Assembly: GCA_021029095.1 (NCBI GenBank)
Contig: JAJOHG010000011.1
Span: 496,001-560,000 of the forward strand
DNA: 64,000 nt
Source: Phellopilus nigrolimitatus
Lineage: Eukaryota > Basidiomycota > Agaricomycetes > Hymenochaetales > Hymenochaetaceae
Direction: 5' to 3'
The notes below the pieces were generated by a model. That model saw only the letters and a program-made list of their open reading frames with translations, had not been told where the DNA came from and did no database searches. A program made the position numbers and the translations under genes. Every line of letters begins with the position of its first letter. Positions within the stretch are counted from its first letter, which is position 1. Below are positions 44,745 through 56,200 of this stretch, piece after piece.

Positions 44745-46993
44745 TCAAGTTTTCAGCCTTGCCAGGATTCGAGACATTTCTCGACGAGAGCTTCCAAGCG
44801 GTGGATTGGATCTATCTGGGTCCTTCTCTGCAAGTACCTCCCTGATAGAAATTGCTTTCTGACAGGCCTCCAATGCCTCTACCTGTCTGCCTAGTTTTGA
44901 CAAGTCAATACCCATATTGTAAAAAGAGTCAGCAAGTTCTGGATTGAATGAATCTGGGTCCTTCTCTGCCAGTGCCTCCCTGATAAGAGCTGCCCTCTTG
45001 TATGCCTCCAATGCCTCTCCAGATATGCCTAGCTTTGACAAGGCAACACCCATAGCGTGAAGAGATTTGGCAAGAAGTGGATTGAACTTGTCGGGGTCCT
45101 TCTCTGCAAGTGTCTCTCGGATAGAGACTGCCCTTTGGTTGGCCTCTAATGCATCTTTCTTTAGCTTTGATAAGTCAATACCCAGACTCTGAAGAGAGCT
45201 GGAAAGAGCTGGATTGAACCGGTCCGGGTCCCTCTCTGCAAGTGCCTCCCTGATTGAAACTGCCCTCTGGTCAGCCTCCAATGCTTCTTCGTATCTGCCG
45301 AGATTTGCCAAATCAGCAGCCAAAAAGTGAAGAGCGTTGGCAAGACGTGGATTGAATCTGTCAGGGTCCTTCTTTGCAAGGGCCTCCGTTCTAGCCAGTG
45401 ATCTCTGCTTGATCTGCAATTCCCGTTCTTGTCTTCCTAGCTCTGACAAAGTAACTAGCATATCACGAAGAAAATGTGTCATAGATATGTCTCGTCACCG
45501 TGGGCAAGTGCTGCTCACCTGTGTCGACTGCATCACGGTGTTTCAATTTGTGCCTAGTGTTCTCTGTCGGACCTGCCCATGCTGGATCTGCTCCATCGGA
45601 TTCGGTGGACTGCGAAGAATCAACAGACTGTGACCCCGAGTGCATCGCACCCAGATTTTCATTGCCACGGGAGGCGTTAAGTGTCTTATCGAGGGGCTGA
45701 TCGACACTGAGATGCATATGATGGAGACGGTCGACTACGGCTGCATGTGGAGATGTGTCGTTGGCATTCGAGTACGGTATGGCAAGGATGTGCTGATCAG
45801 AAAGAACGGAATAACCAGAATACTCGGAATGCTCTTCTCTTTGTAAACCATTCAAAGTGGAGACGATATAATCGATTCTACACCGTCTTCCAGGTATATC
45901 CCAGCAAGTCTGACACAAGGCCCATAATTTCTGGTAACGATCAGGCCATGTCTCTATTGACGCGGGACGCAATGGCTGGTTACCCAGGGAAATGTGAAGG
46001 ATCACCTGTGCGTCGATCTTCAGATGAAAGAAAGGGAATTCCTTCGTAAGCAGTTCCTGTGAGCGTATAAGGAGGAATCAAATATACTCAACACAAGGCC
46101 AGCTGAGCAGGTAATCGTACTTACGTATACAGTCATACCAAAAGCCCAAATGTCTGACTCCATCGAATGCGTATTCGGAGGTTCACATGTCTCAAAGAGC
46201 TCTTTGGCCATCCACCTTAGCGAGCCCTTTGTACCGCTTTGCCCTGCGCTGATCCCACCAAATTTCTGCGACGATGCAAGGATTCCCGATATTCCGAAAT
46301 CACATATCTGGGGTTTTCCATCGATCGAGATCAAAACGTTGTCCTGATCCAACGTTAATATACAATTCATCAGTTGAAGAAAGCGGACTTGAAGCTCACG
46401 GCTTTCAGGTCAGAGTGTATAATGTGTTGGCCGTGAAGGTATTCGAGACCCTCGGCTATTCCGGTTACCTAGCGATCGAACATGATTCTGGGCACAGGCA
46501 GACGACTGATAACTCTTTGGGACTCACCAAAGGCAAGAGATCATGATCTGGATGTCTTTCTAAGTATTTTTTGACTGTTCCATTCTCCGTCCATTCTGAG
46601 ATGAGGGAAGGAAATTTGCCTTCCAGCATATATCCGCAAAACGGCAGGATATTGGGATGGTCCAGACCTGACCACACGTAAACCTCACGTGCAAGATGCT
46701 GGGTTTACAGATATATTGAGTCCGCGTGCTTAAGACAAATCCGAAAAGTCAAGATTTACCCTTGTGAATTTCGCCTCGCCGAGATGTATACGGATACGCT
46801 TGACTGCGACTTTACAGGGCTCGGAAGAGCCATCTTTAAGCCATAGACCTTCGAAGACATCGCCATATCCGCCGCACGCCGCCACCACAGGATTAATATA
46901 CACAGCGTCCGTAAGATCCAGATACGCCCGTTTCCCGAGGACCTCGTCGAGAATTTCTCTGGGATTACGACGAGGAGCTGCTTTTGCATACAT
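44745..46993 (-). pseudogene. kinase-TPR gene, copy B, frameshifted
   Basis: Starts MYAKAAPRRNPREILDEVLG at 46993. One kinase: GGYGDVF, VAVKR, DHPNILPFCGYML, HIIHSDLKA, ICDFGISGI, ESDIWAFGMTVY, ELLTKEFPFF, then the linker. Near 45485 two bases present in copy A (gatgtgtgtc against gatatgtc) are missing, so the linker frame stops at VTRHIYDTFSS while the TPR part continues in another frame (LSELGRQERELQIKQRSLAR to 44745, about five TPRs). All kinase motifs are intact, including DFG and HSDLKA. A truncated kinase-only protein might still be made. Introns match copy C. Confidence 0.8.
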
Positions 46994-48263
46994 TGACCAA
47001 GAAGCTAAATACAGGTCAAAGACCAATGCGACGTGCTGCTAGAATATATTCTGGGGAGAGTGAGTCCAAGTGTCGTCGTAGCCGTTCAGGTTCGAGTTGC
47101 CTTGGGCAAGGCGACGAGTACGCGGGGGTACACGTTGTATCCTGAAATCAAATTCCAGTAGTTGATCAATCAAAGACGAAGCAACGAAATATGAAATACG
47201 AATTACCCGAGAGCCCACAATCTGCTGCTGCTAACGCTCATCGTCGCTCATTCCTTTGACAGGTTAGCCAAGACGCTGCTGGAAGAGGACATGTAATTTG
47301 CTCAGACATGTCAGAGAGTCAGATGCCATTTCTTGCTGTGAACGTCCTAACTTACATGCAAGGCACAACGCCGCTAATCTGCTCCTTATCACTTAACTAT
47401 TGTTTCCGCAATATTTAGGTTCTGAATAGCATGGAAAATTCACGATATTGATCGTGGTATCACGGAGATTTTAGAACAACGGAAAGTTACGTCGGTCCGG
47501 GAGAGGCGATATAATAAATACAACGCAGTCAGTCGAAAAGCAGGTAATCAAGATGGGCATGGAGGTTAGAGGCGGTAGAAGACAAAATCAGGACTGGTGA
47601 GTTGTAGTAAATCAAGAAGGGGACGTCGAGATGGGTCGTAAAATATGAGAAAGGGAACGAAATTAAGTGGCGTGAGCCGAGTCATGGACTCAATGATCAG
47701 CGTCGCGTAAGCAATATGTCAGACTCTCAGAGTGCGAAGCTCCGTCTCCTCTCGCTCATCCTTAGTATTCGCGACAGAAGCCTCCATGCGGATGGACGCG
47801 AACGATTTGTCAGAAAGAAAGAGCATCGGGGCTACATAGAACCTGCCTACGGGGTGATCACAACTCGAACCGATGATGACTGGGCGATTCGGTCCGTACC
47901 TCGTAGGCGTGGCTGATTCACATCGCAGAGATTATGTACGGATAAGCGCCTACAGTCGGATAAGATGGCTGCGCCTGACTCGACGCGTATAGGCTTTTGT
48001 AGATTGGAATTCATCGTCTCGACGTGCGGAACTATTTAGGTGCGCAAATTCAAAAGAATCAGACCGCGGCCTCACCCATCATCTCCATACTAGCTTTTGC
48101 CTTGTCTCACATTCAAGCTGCCAACTGTTACAGTACATTTAAACGAGCTACTTTCACCGCTCGCTTACGGGAACCCGTCTGCGAACTTGAGCGTTGATTA
48201 GCATCATCATTCGAGACATCTGCTTCGCCGACAATAACGCGCCAACGCAACGTCAATTCTAAT
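46994..48263. other. spacer containing the unit B-unit C joint
   Basis: About 1.27 kb between kinase copy B and H2A.Z copy C. The first 500 bases match the tail of unit A (30133-30612); the last 600 match the leaders of units A and B. No gene supported. Confidence 0.55.
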
Positions 48264-48879
48264 AATGCCGCCCAAAGGTGCATCTGGCGGGAAGTCGAAG
48301 TCGTCTGAGTCTTAGGGCGGGGGAGCTGCTCCAGACGCGACGAAGGCGCAGGCGCAGACGCGCAGCGCGAAGGCAGGTTGCAGGTGCGTTTGAATAATCA
48401 ATTTTCCGCGTTCTTCTTGCTTCCGCTTCATTAGCCTTGCTTTCTCTCCATTATCGAATCAATTTGAAGCTGACAATAACGATTAGTTTCCTGTCGGGCG
48501 TATTCAGCGTTACCTGAAAGCAGCAGACACATCGAAGCACTACAGCGTGACATCCGCTATCCTCGAGTTTCTCTCAGCCGGAGTCCTCGAGTTCGCCGAT
48601 ATGTTTTTCGATCTTTACATCTCAATATCCTTCCAAACTATATATCCTCATTTTTTCGCATCAATTTCTATCTCACTCTGGGTGTCGCTAGGCGACGCCT
48701 CGAAGGACACACGTGTGAAGCGTATCACCCCACGGCATCTGCAGCTCGCAATCCGTGTGGACAGAGAGCTCGATACTCTATTGCGCGCCACGATTGCGGG
48801 CAGAGGCGTTTCACCGTTCATCCCACAAGGCACTCACGCTTAGCGGGAAGACGAAAAATGCAGTCGAGGGCGCGCCTGA
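48264..48879 (+). pseudogene. histone H2A.Z pseudogene (copy C)
   Basis: The start ATG is kept and the first 16 codons match ([16 protein letters not shown]), but codon 17 CAG is TAG. Part of exon 2 is deleted (about 48520-48555, where the intact gene codes [13 protein letters not shown]), and later positions carry substitutions such as [20 protein letters not shown]. Introns are kept. Confidence 0.93.
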
Positions 48880-49275
48880 CCATGATGCATCGTTGGACGC
48901 TTCGAGAAACATCAGGGACCCTTAGAAAATAAGATCGCATACTTGGCTGTCGCAGTGCGTCTCGTTCTCTTGCTTTTGACAGACGTGCTGCGGGCCTTCA
49001 TTGCCTGTTTATTTCCTCTATTCCGCCAGCTGTTTCTTCATCGAGATCGGCGAGAATTTATTTATGAGTCGGATAAAACATGTTCTTATATATCTTATAT
49101 CTTTTGCTTTCTTTACTTACCTCGTTTCCAACGACAAATTCGAGGCATTTGTTATCGTTTCCCTTTCATTTTTCAACCACTGCTGATAACTTTTTACTGG
49201 TTTTTCCGATTTAGACTGTTTATCATTATCATAACAACCCCTCTGTCATTTACAACTAGTACATACTGTCCAAAC

Positions 49276-51408
49276 CTACAATGTCTCCCAGGTTACGTTT
49301 TCAGCTTTTCCAAGACTCGAGACATAACTCGACAAGGGCTTGCAAGCTGTTGATTGAATATGTCTCAATCCTTCTCCACAAGTGCCTCTGATAGAAACTG
49401 CCCTCTGGTTGGCCTCCAATGCCTCTTCATGCCTGCCTAGATCTGACAAATTTAACCCCATATGGTTAAGAGAGCGGGAAAGAAGTGGATTGAATTTGTT
49501 GGGGTCCTTCTCTGCAAGTGCCTCCCTGATAAAAACTGCCCTCTGATTGGCCTCCAATGCCTCTTCATACCTGCCTAGATTTAACAAATTAATCCCCTTT
49601 TTGTGAAGAGAGTCGGCAAGATCTGGATTGAATCTGTCTGGGTCCTTCTGCACAAGTGCCTCCCAGATAGAAACTGCCCTCTGATTGGCTTCCAATGCCT
49701 CTTCATGCCTGCCTAGGTTTGACAAATAAAGACCCATATTGTAAAGAGAATTGGCAAGATCTGCGTTGAATCCGCCCGAGTCCTTCTCTGCAGGTGCCTC
49801 CATTTTAGCTAGTGATCTCTGCATGATCTGCAATGTCGGTTGTTGTCTTCCTAGCTCTGATGAAGTACCTGACATATCATGAAGAAATTGTGTCATAGTT
49901 GTGCATCTCGCCAACATGGGCAAGTACGGCTCACCTGTGCCAACTGCGTCACGGTGTTTCAACTTGTGCTTGGTGTTTTCTGTCAGACCTGCCCTTGCTG
50001 GATCTATGCCACCGGATTCGGGAAACCATGAAGAAGCACCAGACTTTGACGCGGAGTGCATCACACTCAGATTTTCATTGCCGTGGGAGACATTAAGGGT
50101 CTTATCGAGGGGCTGACTGACACTGAGGTGCATAAGACGCAGACGGTCGACTACGGCTGTTTGTGAAGATGCGTCGTTGGCATTCGAGTGCGGTATGGCA
50201 AGGATGTACTGATCTGAAAGAACGGGCTGACCAGGAAGCCTTTCTCCTTGTAGATCAATCAAAGTGGAGACGATATAATCGATCCCAGACCGTCTTCCAG
50301 GGATATCCCAGCAAGTCTGACACAAGTCCCATAGCTTCTGGTGACGAAAAGGCCACGTCTCTAACGACGTAGGACGAGAAGGCAGGTTACCATCCAGTAT
50401 GTGACGCATCACGAATACATCGGACTTGAGATAGAAGAAAGGTAACTCCTTCGTGAGCATTTCCTGTGAGCGTACGAAATAAAAGTAAAATACACCCAAT
50501 ACAAAAGATTACTCGCACAGGTGATATTACTCACGTATACTGTCATACCAAAAGCCCAAATGTCTGACTCCATCGAGTGCGCATTCGGAGGTTCACATGT
50601 CTCAAAGAGCTCTTTAGCCATCCACCTTAACGAGCCTTTTATACCGCTTTGGCCTGAGCTGATCCCACCAAATGTCTGCGACGATGCAAGGATTCCCGAT
50701 ATTCCGAAATCACATATCTGGGGTTTTCCATCGATCGAGATCAAAACGTTGTCCTGATCCAACGTTAACATACAATCCATCAGTTGAAGAAAGCGGACTT
50801 GAAGCTCACGGCTTTCAGGTCAGAGTGTATAATGTGTTGGCCGTGAAGGTATTCGAGACCCTCGGCTATTCCGGTTACCTAGCGATCGAACATGATTCTG
50901 GGCACAGGCAGACGACTGATAACTCTTTGGGACTCACCAAAGGCAAGAGATCATGATCTGGATGTCTTTCTAAGTATTTTTTGACTGTTCCATTCTCCGT
51001 CCATTCTGAGATGAGGGAAGGAAATTTGCCTTCCAGCATATATCCGCAAAACGGCAGGATATTGGGATGGTCCAGACCTGACCACACGTAAACCTCACGT
51101 GCAAGATGCTGGTTTCACATGTACAGTGAGTCCGCGCGCTCAAGGCAAAAAACTGAAAGGCCCATATTTACCCTTGTGAAATTGGCTTCACCAAGATGTA
51201 TACGGATACGCTTGACTGCGACCTTACGCGGCTCGGAAGAGCCATCTTTGAGCCATCGACCTTCGAAGATGTCGCAGTATCCGCCGCACGCCACCATCAC
51301 AGGGCTAATCAGCTGCACGGCGTTCATAAGATCCAGATATGCCCGCTTCCCGAGGACCTCGTCGAGAATTTCTCTGGGATTGCGACGAAATGCTGTTTCT
51401 TCACTCAT
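49276..51408 (-). CDS. kinase-TPR protein (copy C), C-terminus altered by frameshift
   Basis: The start ATG at 51408 gives MSEETAFRRNPREILDEVLG. Single kinase: GGYCDIF glycine loop, VAVKR, HPNILPFCGYML, HIIHSDLKA, QICDFGISGI, ESDIWAFGMTVY, EMLTKELPFF, PGRRSGIDYIVSTL. The last exon continues through the linker (ARAGLTENTKHKLKHRDAVG) in frame with about four TPRs (LANSLYNMGLYLSNLGRHEE type). After ANQRAVSIR a two-base loss shifts the frame, giving RGTCGEGLRHIQST and a new stop at 49276. Exons are joined by five or so short introns. The key catalytic residues are present, so this is the best candidate for an active single-kinase member. Convergent with H2A.Z copy C. Confidence 0.72.
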
Positions 51409-51590
51409 TGGCCTAGAAGTTGAATACAGATCGAAGACGAATACGACGTGCTGCTAGTTTAGACTGAGGTATGTTCGGGGGAGAGTGAGTCCAAGTCGTC
51501 GTCGTGGCCGTTCAGGTTCGAGTCGTCTCGAGCAAGGCGGTGAACACGCGTTGTATCAGGATGTTGCCTGGAAGCTCTGCGGTTGATAGA

Positions 51591-52255
51591 TTGCAAACTG
51601 TCATTTTAGTCGCCCAGAGCCGGTCTTGTCAATGCCACTTCAGGCACCCCCCTACAGAAGACCTATTAGGTAGGACTGGCCCATAGGGAGTAGCCATCTA
51701 GGAGGTCCTGTTTGGTTATATGAATCCCATGGCTGATGGGCATGCCCAAGCATATGGGCATGCCCAACTGAGGGAATTCCCAGGCGCATTTCAGGGCCTT
51801 TGGGCATGCCCATCCATGGGGAATCCCATAACTTGTCACTGGCTGTCAGGGGGCCCTGGTATGGGATTTCCCAGATAGTTGGACCTAATTGTATAAGTAT
51901 TTCCCCTGTTGCATGCATTGTATCTAGCATTATATTAGTGTGCTGTAGTACCCGATTAATGCCTGAGCCACTGTTTGAGCTGGTCTGGGCTATACAGGGT
52001 TTGGTGCAGGTTAGCTCAGGTCAGCCAGTACATTGATACCTCTGGTCCTTTCAGATCAAAATGTGTATTTATACATCAGTACATATACCCAATGGATTGA
52101 AGTATACCCAAGCACAGGCATCTCCAAGGATGCTGTTGTTGGCTCCCCAAAGCTGACCAGGATGCCTCACTAAGCCATTCAATCGGTAGTAGGGATGGGG
52201 GTTGTGTGTACAAAGGGCAGGGACATAATCAATGCGAGCTCAGATTCCACTAAGC
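51591..52255. other. repeat-bearing spacer right of unit C
   Basis: No gene. From about 51735 to 51830 it carries scattered TGGGCATGCCCA palindromes like those of the minisatellite at 52785. Homology to units A and B ends near 51590. Confidence 0.5.
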
Positions 52256-52759
52256 TAAGGTAGAGTCGGTTCAAAACCCACTACTGTTGTCACATTGTGA
52301 CAATCATGTGTTGATACTCTGTATTCGACTCAGCAGCTTATATGACATTAATCATTGTCATACAATTTGCTCTCCCAAGTTTCCTAGCCTAGCTAGAACA
52401 TCTGCCTTTCGTTTTGGCATAGATAAATAAGTGGGAGCAGTGTGCTTAAATTTCAGGATACAACGTGGTTTGCGTCAACGCATCGACACGGCTGGCTCCT
52501 TCCTTATCTAATTTTAAGAATTCATGTCTGTTTGAACACTGTTCATTATTACGCTACATCACCAGCTCAAAAATATAAAAACTAAATGGGTCATCTTATT
52601 CTCACAGTTGCAGTACAACATTTGTTCCAAATGGATTTTTTTTTAAATGACCTGGTGCCCGAGCCTATCGCCATTGTGACACTTTTCTCGACATATCAGA
52701 CCAAAAAGTGACTTTTCCCATCACGTGATAGTGGTGGGTTTTGAACCTACTCTACCTTA
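52256..52759. mobile_element. inverted-repeat element, 504 bp (MITE-like)
   Basis: Ends are inverted copies of about 30 bp: TAAGGTAGAGTCGGTTCAAA at the left, TAAGGTAGAGTAGGTTCAAA read from the right, both continuing ACCCACYACT. No transposase. The flanking bases do not show a clear target duplication, so the family is unknown. Confidence 0.65.
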
Positions 52760-52784
52760 TTTAATTCGTAGTAGGGTGTCCCCC

Positions 52785-53110
52785 AGGGATGGGCATGCCC
52801 AAATGTGCGCATGTCCAAATGTGGACATGCCCAAGGATGGGCGTGCCCAAGCGTGGGCGTCCCCAAGGATGGGCGTGCCCAATCTTTTGGGCATGCCCAA
52901 ATGTGCGCATGTCCAAATGTGGACATGCCCAAAAGATTGGGCACGCCCAAGCGTGGGCGTCCCCAAGGATGGGCGTGCCCAATCTTTTGGGCATGCCCAA
53001 ATGTGCGCATGTCCAAATGTGGGCATGCCCAAAAGATTGGGCACGCCCAAGCGTGGGCGTTCCCAAGGATGGGCATGCCCACGCTTGGGCACGCCCAAGC
53101 GTGGGCATCC
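52785..53110. repeat. palindromic minisatellite, 100-bp period
   Basis: About three units. AATCTTTTGGGCATGCCCAA occurs at 52881 and 52981, exactly 100 bases apart, and AAATGTGCGCATGTCCAAAT at 52801, 52899 and 52999. Each unit is itself built of short TGGGCRTGCCCA palindromes, so both strands read alike and frames on both strands stay open by periodicity. Those open frames are not evidence of protein. Confidence 0.93.
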
Positions 53111-53208
53111 TAGCCAGTCAAATGATACTGAAGAGGAGCTGGCCGAATGCAAATTTTCACAACTTACAAAGTATTATAATAAAGCAATATTATATTGAAT
53201 GATATCAA

Positions 53209-56200
53209 TTAAGTGTGATTACTTAAAGAATAGATTACATGACCGATGCGAGCCCTTTTCGTCGGAGAAGGAGAGTCACGAGAAGGTCTATCTATATCGT
53301 CATCAGGTGGGAGAGGCGTCTCATCTACATAATTTTGGAAGTCCAGCTCGTCAAAGGGAACAGCGTGCACATTATTATCAGATTCAATAGCCTCTGCCAG
53401 CTCCAAAAACTCGCCATCTTCTTCAATATCTTGGCTGGAATCATTATCAGAATCCGAGTCTGTCTGAAATCCTGTTAAAGACCTAAGAGGAAAACATCGA
53501 GCAGCTGATTCAAGCCGATGAAAGCTTGCGAGGTCTTCAATGGTCGGCCCCCATGTTTCAGGGAGGGTACTTGCGGATGGAATGGTTTGTACCCTACGAC
53601 ACCATTCTTCATGGAGAGAAAGGAGCTCTCGTCTTCGCCTGTCAATGGCATAACGCAAACCAGACATCGAGACTGTGAATTGAGAGAGGAATGGTTAGTA
53701 AAGTCCTGACGTATTAAAATCAGATTAACTCACGAGACGACTCAAATGCTTTCGAGGTTTGCAACCAAGTCTCTGCGAACCAGTCCTGCATCGCAAGTCT
53801 CTCTTTAGCTAGTCGCTGCAGCTCCTCGCGACAGCGCCTAACTTCGAGAAGAGCCTTGATGCCTTTCCTAACGTTCTCGTCACCTAACCACCGAGGAATG
53901 TCACCATCATCATCATCGTAAAGCCCAATATCTTGCCAAATTGCATCATCAATATCCATGTCGAAGAGACCTTTGATGGTAAGAGGTTCCGGACATCTTG
54001 CGCCTCGCGGTGCTTTTCCTTCCCTAGCCGATCTACGCAGTGAATCACAGAGCGAATTGTACTTCTTTGCCAGTTGGACAATGCCTGGGTCGCGGCGCTT
54101 CACTTGCGTCTCGATTAGTTCTGATTTCTTACGATCTAGCGGAAAGTAGACAGTTTAGCGTAAACACGCAGATAGGGAAAATAAAGGAAACTGACCACTG
54201 GAAGACGACTTTTGAGTGCTGTAGGGCCGCTCATTGCACTGAAGCTCGAATTTGCGGTTTTGAAGCTTCGATCGTAGACGAGACTTGACCGCACGAGCAT
54301 TCATGCGGTCATTGACAAAAGTACTATTTTTGAGCGACTCGAGCTTGGATCTGTCTCCGGCGCCGAGAGCACGCTCCTTTGAAGTCAACTCCTTGATGAG
54401 GCACGTGTACGCAGACTCCAGCTCTCTGATTGCTTTCTGAGTTTCATTGGCGTTAAAATCTTCAATCACTATATTCCGTTGAAGGACGCGGATGCGCTGA
54501 AGGACAGCGTTGCTCCGAGAACGCAGACTACAAATTGCTTCTACCGCATTACATGCTGCCGACTTCGACTGACCTGTTCATAAAGATTACTTAATTTCGC
54601 AGCTGATTACAAAAAACCTACTTACGTGGTAAAGCTTTGCATTGCTCGTCCACTTGGTTCTCCCATTCCAGCGCGAGCTCGCCTTCTGGAATAGAGCACT
54701 TCACCATTTCCTTCTCAGCGGCGTGAAGTCGTTCGTAGCATTGGCGAGTGCGGTTGAATAACCATGCTCCAAGTTTAAAAAGATTGCTGTTACCGAGGAA
54801 TTGCACTTGCGCGTCGATCAGGTTAAGTCGCTGGTAAAACTGTCGTGGATGAATGTCAGACTGCTTGAAGATGCTCGAGAGGTACTACGCACGCCACTTA
54901 TCCGCAAGGTAGAAATCAGATGTTTAATGGAGCTCCAAAAGCGCTCGCATCCTTCGCCATCTGTGAGACCAAAGCCCGCGCATTTTCGAGGGTGGTATAC
55001 GAGTTGACAAGCCCATTGATGACCAAATGCATGAAAAACTGCGAGCGCGAAAACCATTCTTTCTGCAAATTCTGGAAGGAAATCCCACTTCACAATGCTT
55101 CGGTGCAGCTGACATCCTACATCGTAAAGCACTCCGACTACCGTGTCGTTGGGTAAGTTATCAAAAAGAGCGCGCAGCAAGGCAAGCGCGTAATATTGCT
55201 TTTCACCCGCGGACTGCATGTTGGCTAGCCAAAGCACACGATCGTGGCGGCAAAGAAGAGCCATGAGACCTGTATCAGAAAAGAACTGTGTACTCACTTT
55301 TTGTCGGCGTTCATCTGCCGCTTTATACGAGGCCTCACATTCGTCCAAAGTCTCGTTTGAGACTTTCAACGGATGCGACTTTGCGCGAGCGGTATTCACC
55401 GAGCCGGCATTACGAGCGCTCCTATTACGCATGGGCCTGAGCGTCTCGACCTCCTCCTCCATCGCTTTAACTACCCTCTCATCCAAGAAAACAGAATTCG
55501 GATGCCGATAAGGAGGTCCGCTATCAGTTTGTCCTCGCTTTTGCTGGAAGCAGGCGTCGAGGCAGACTGCAAGATCAATTCTGCGGAATCAAAAGCGCTA
55601 CGTTAGATGACCAGATAGTATGACGGAAGTAAATATTAGCTTACGTTGAATTAGGATCGTGTGCCCACGATCTTCCTCCGAAACAAAGGGGACATCGTCT
55701 TTGCAGGTATGGAGAAGGCCGACGGTGGCTTTCTGGAGTCGATTCGGATTCGGTACCAGGTTCCTCACTCTCCATCTGACTAGAACTAGCCTCAGAAGGA
55801 GAGTTATCCCGCTCAACGGAATGAAGCGGCCCGTCACCCATGTTTATGACGTGCCCCCTGCGTTTGCGGTTGTCTGCGGTATGACAGGTCGACGATGATA
55901 CTATAAAATCATCAACATGGTTCCACGCCGCATCTCGCAGAGCGCAAAACCACTGTAAAGACTTGCTGAATCGTTTTCGAAGAGAATCCTGCAGGAGAAT
56001 AAGGCTTAGCAAAAGCAGTAAAAGTTCTGTGCAGAACTCACAGTTGATTCCATTGCGTAACCACGAGCTTTCAAAAAATGTTCTAAAGTATTGCAAAACG
56101 CAGTTTGATTCGGCGGAGTACGCAGGAAGAGCTCCGCACAGAAATCTAGCAGATTCAAGTCGACCGCGAGCGTAGGTAGGCATGGCGCGCACCCAAAAAG

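Larger units (their letters stand above)
24910..51590. repeat. three-copy segmental duplication: H2A.Z plus convergent kinase-TPR gene
   Basis: Unit A is about 24910-30612, unit B about 43072-47660, unit C about 47661-51590. All three carry the same order: a leader with GACTCGACGCGTATAGGC-like sequence, an H2A.Z copy on the plus strand, then a kinase-TPR gene on the minus strand, then a shared tail (gagtccaagt...cgttcagg...ttgatca). The junction of B with C (about 47490-47680) shows the original head-to-tail joint. In the A-B joint, the matching interval is occupied by the LINE and its nested insertions. Unit A is longer because its kinase gene holds two kinase domains. Copies are diverged, apart from one 332-bp identical tract between B and C. 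Confidence 0.88.

Noticed and set aside
52256..52300. tRNA gene suggested by GGTTCAAAACC
   Set aside because: No cloverleaf can be formed around it; it is part of a terminal inverted repeat.
52785..53110. CRISPR-like array
   Set aside because: Repeats are contiguous with no unique spacers, and the genome is eukaryotic.
52747..53202. Six or so overlapping frames reading Trp-Ala-Cys-Pro/Gly-His-Ala-type repeats
   Set aside because: Artefact of the palindromic 100-bp minisatellite; both strands read alike.
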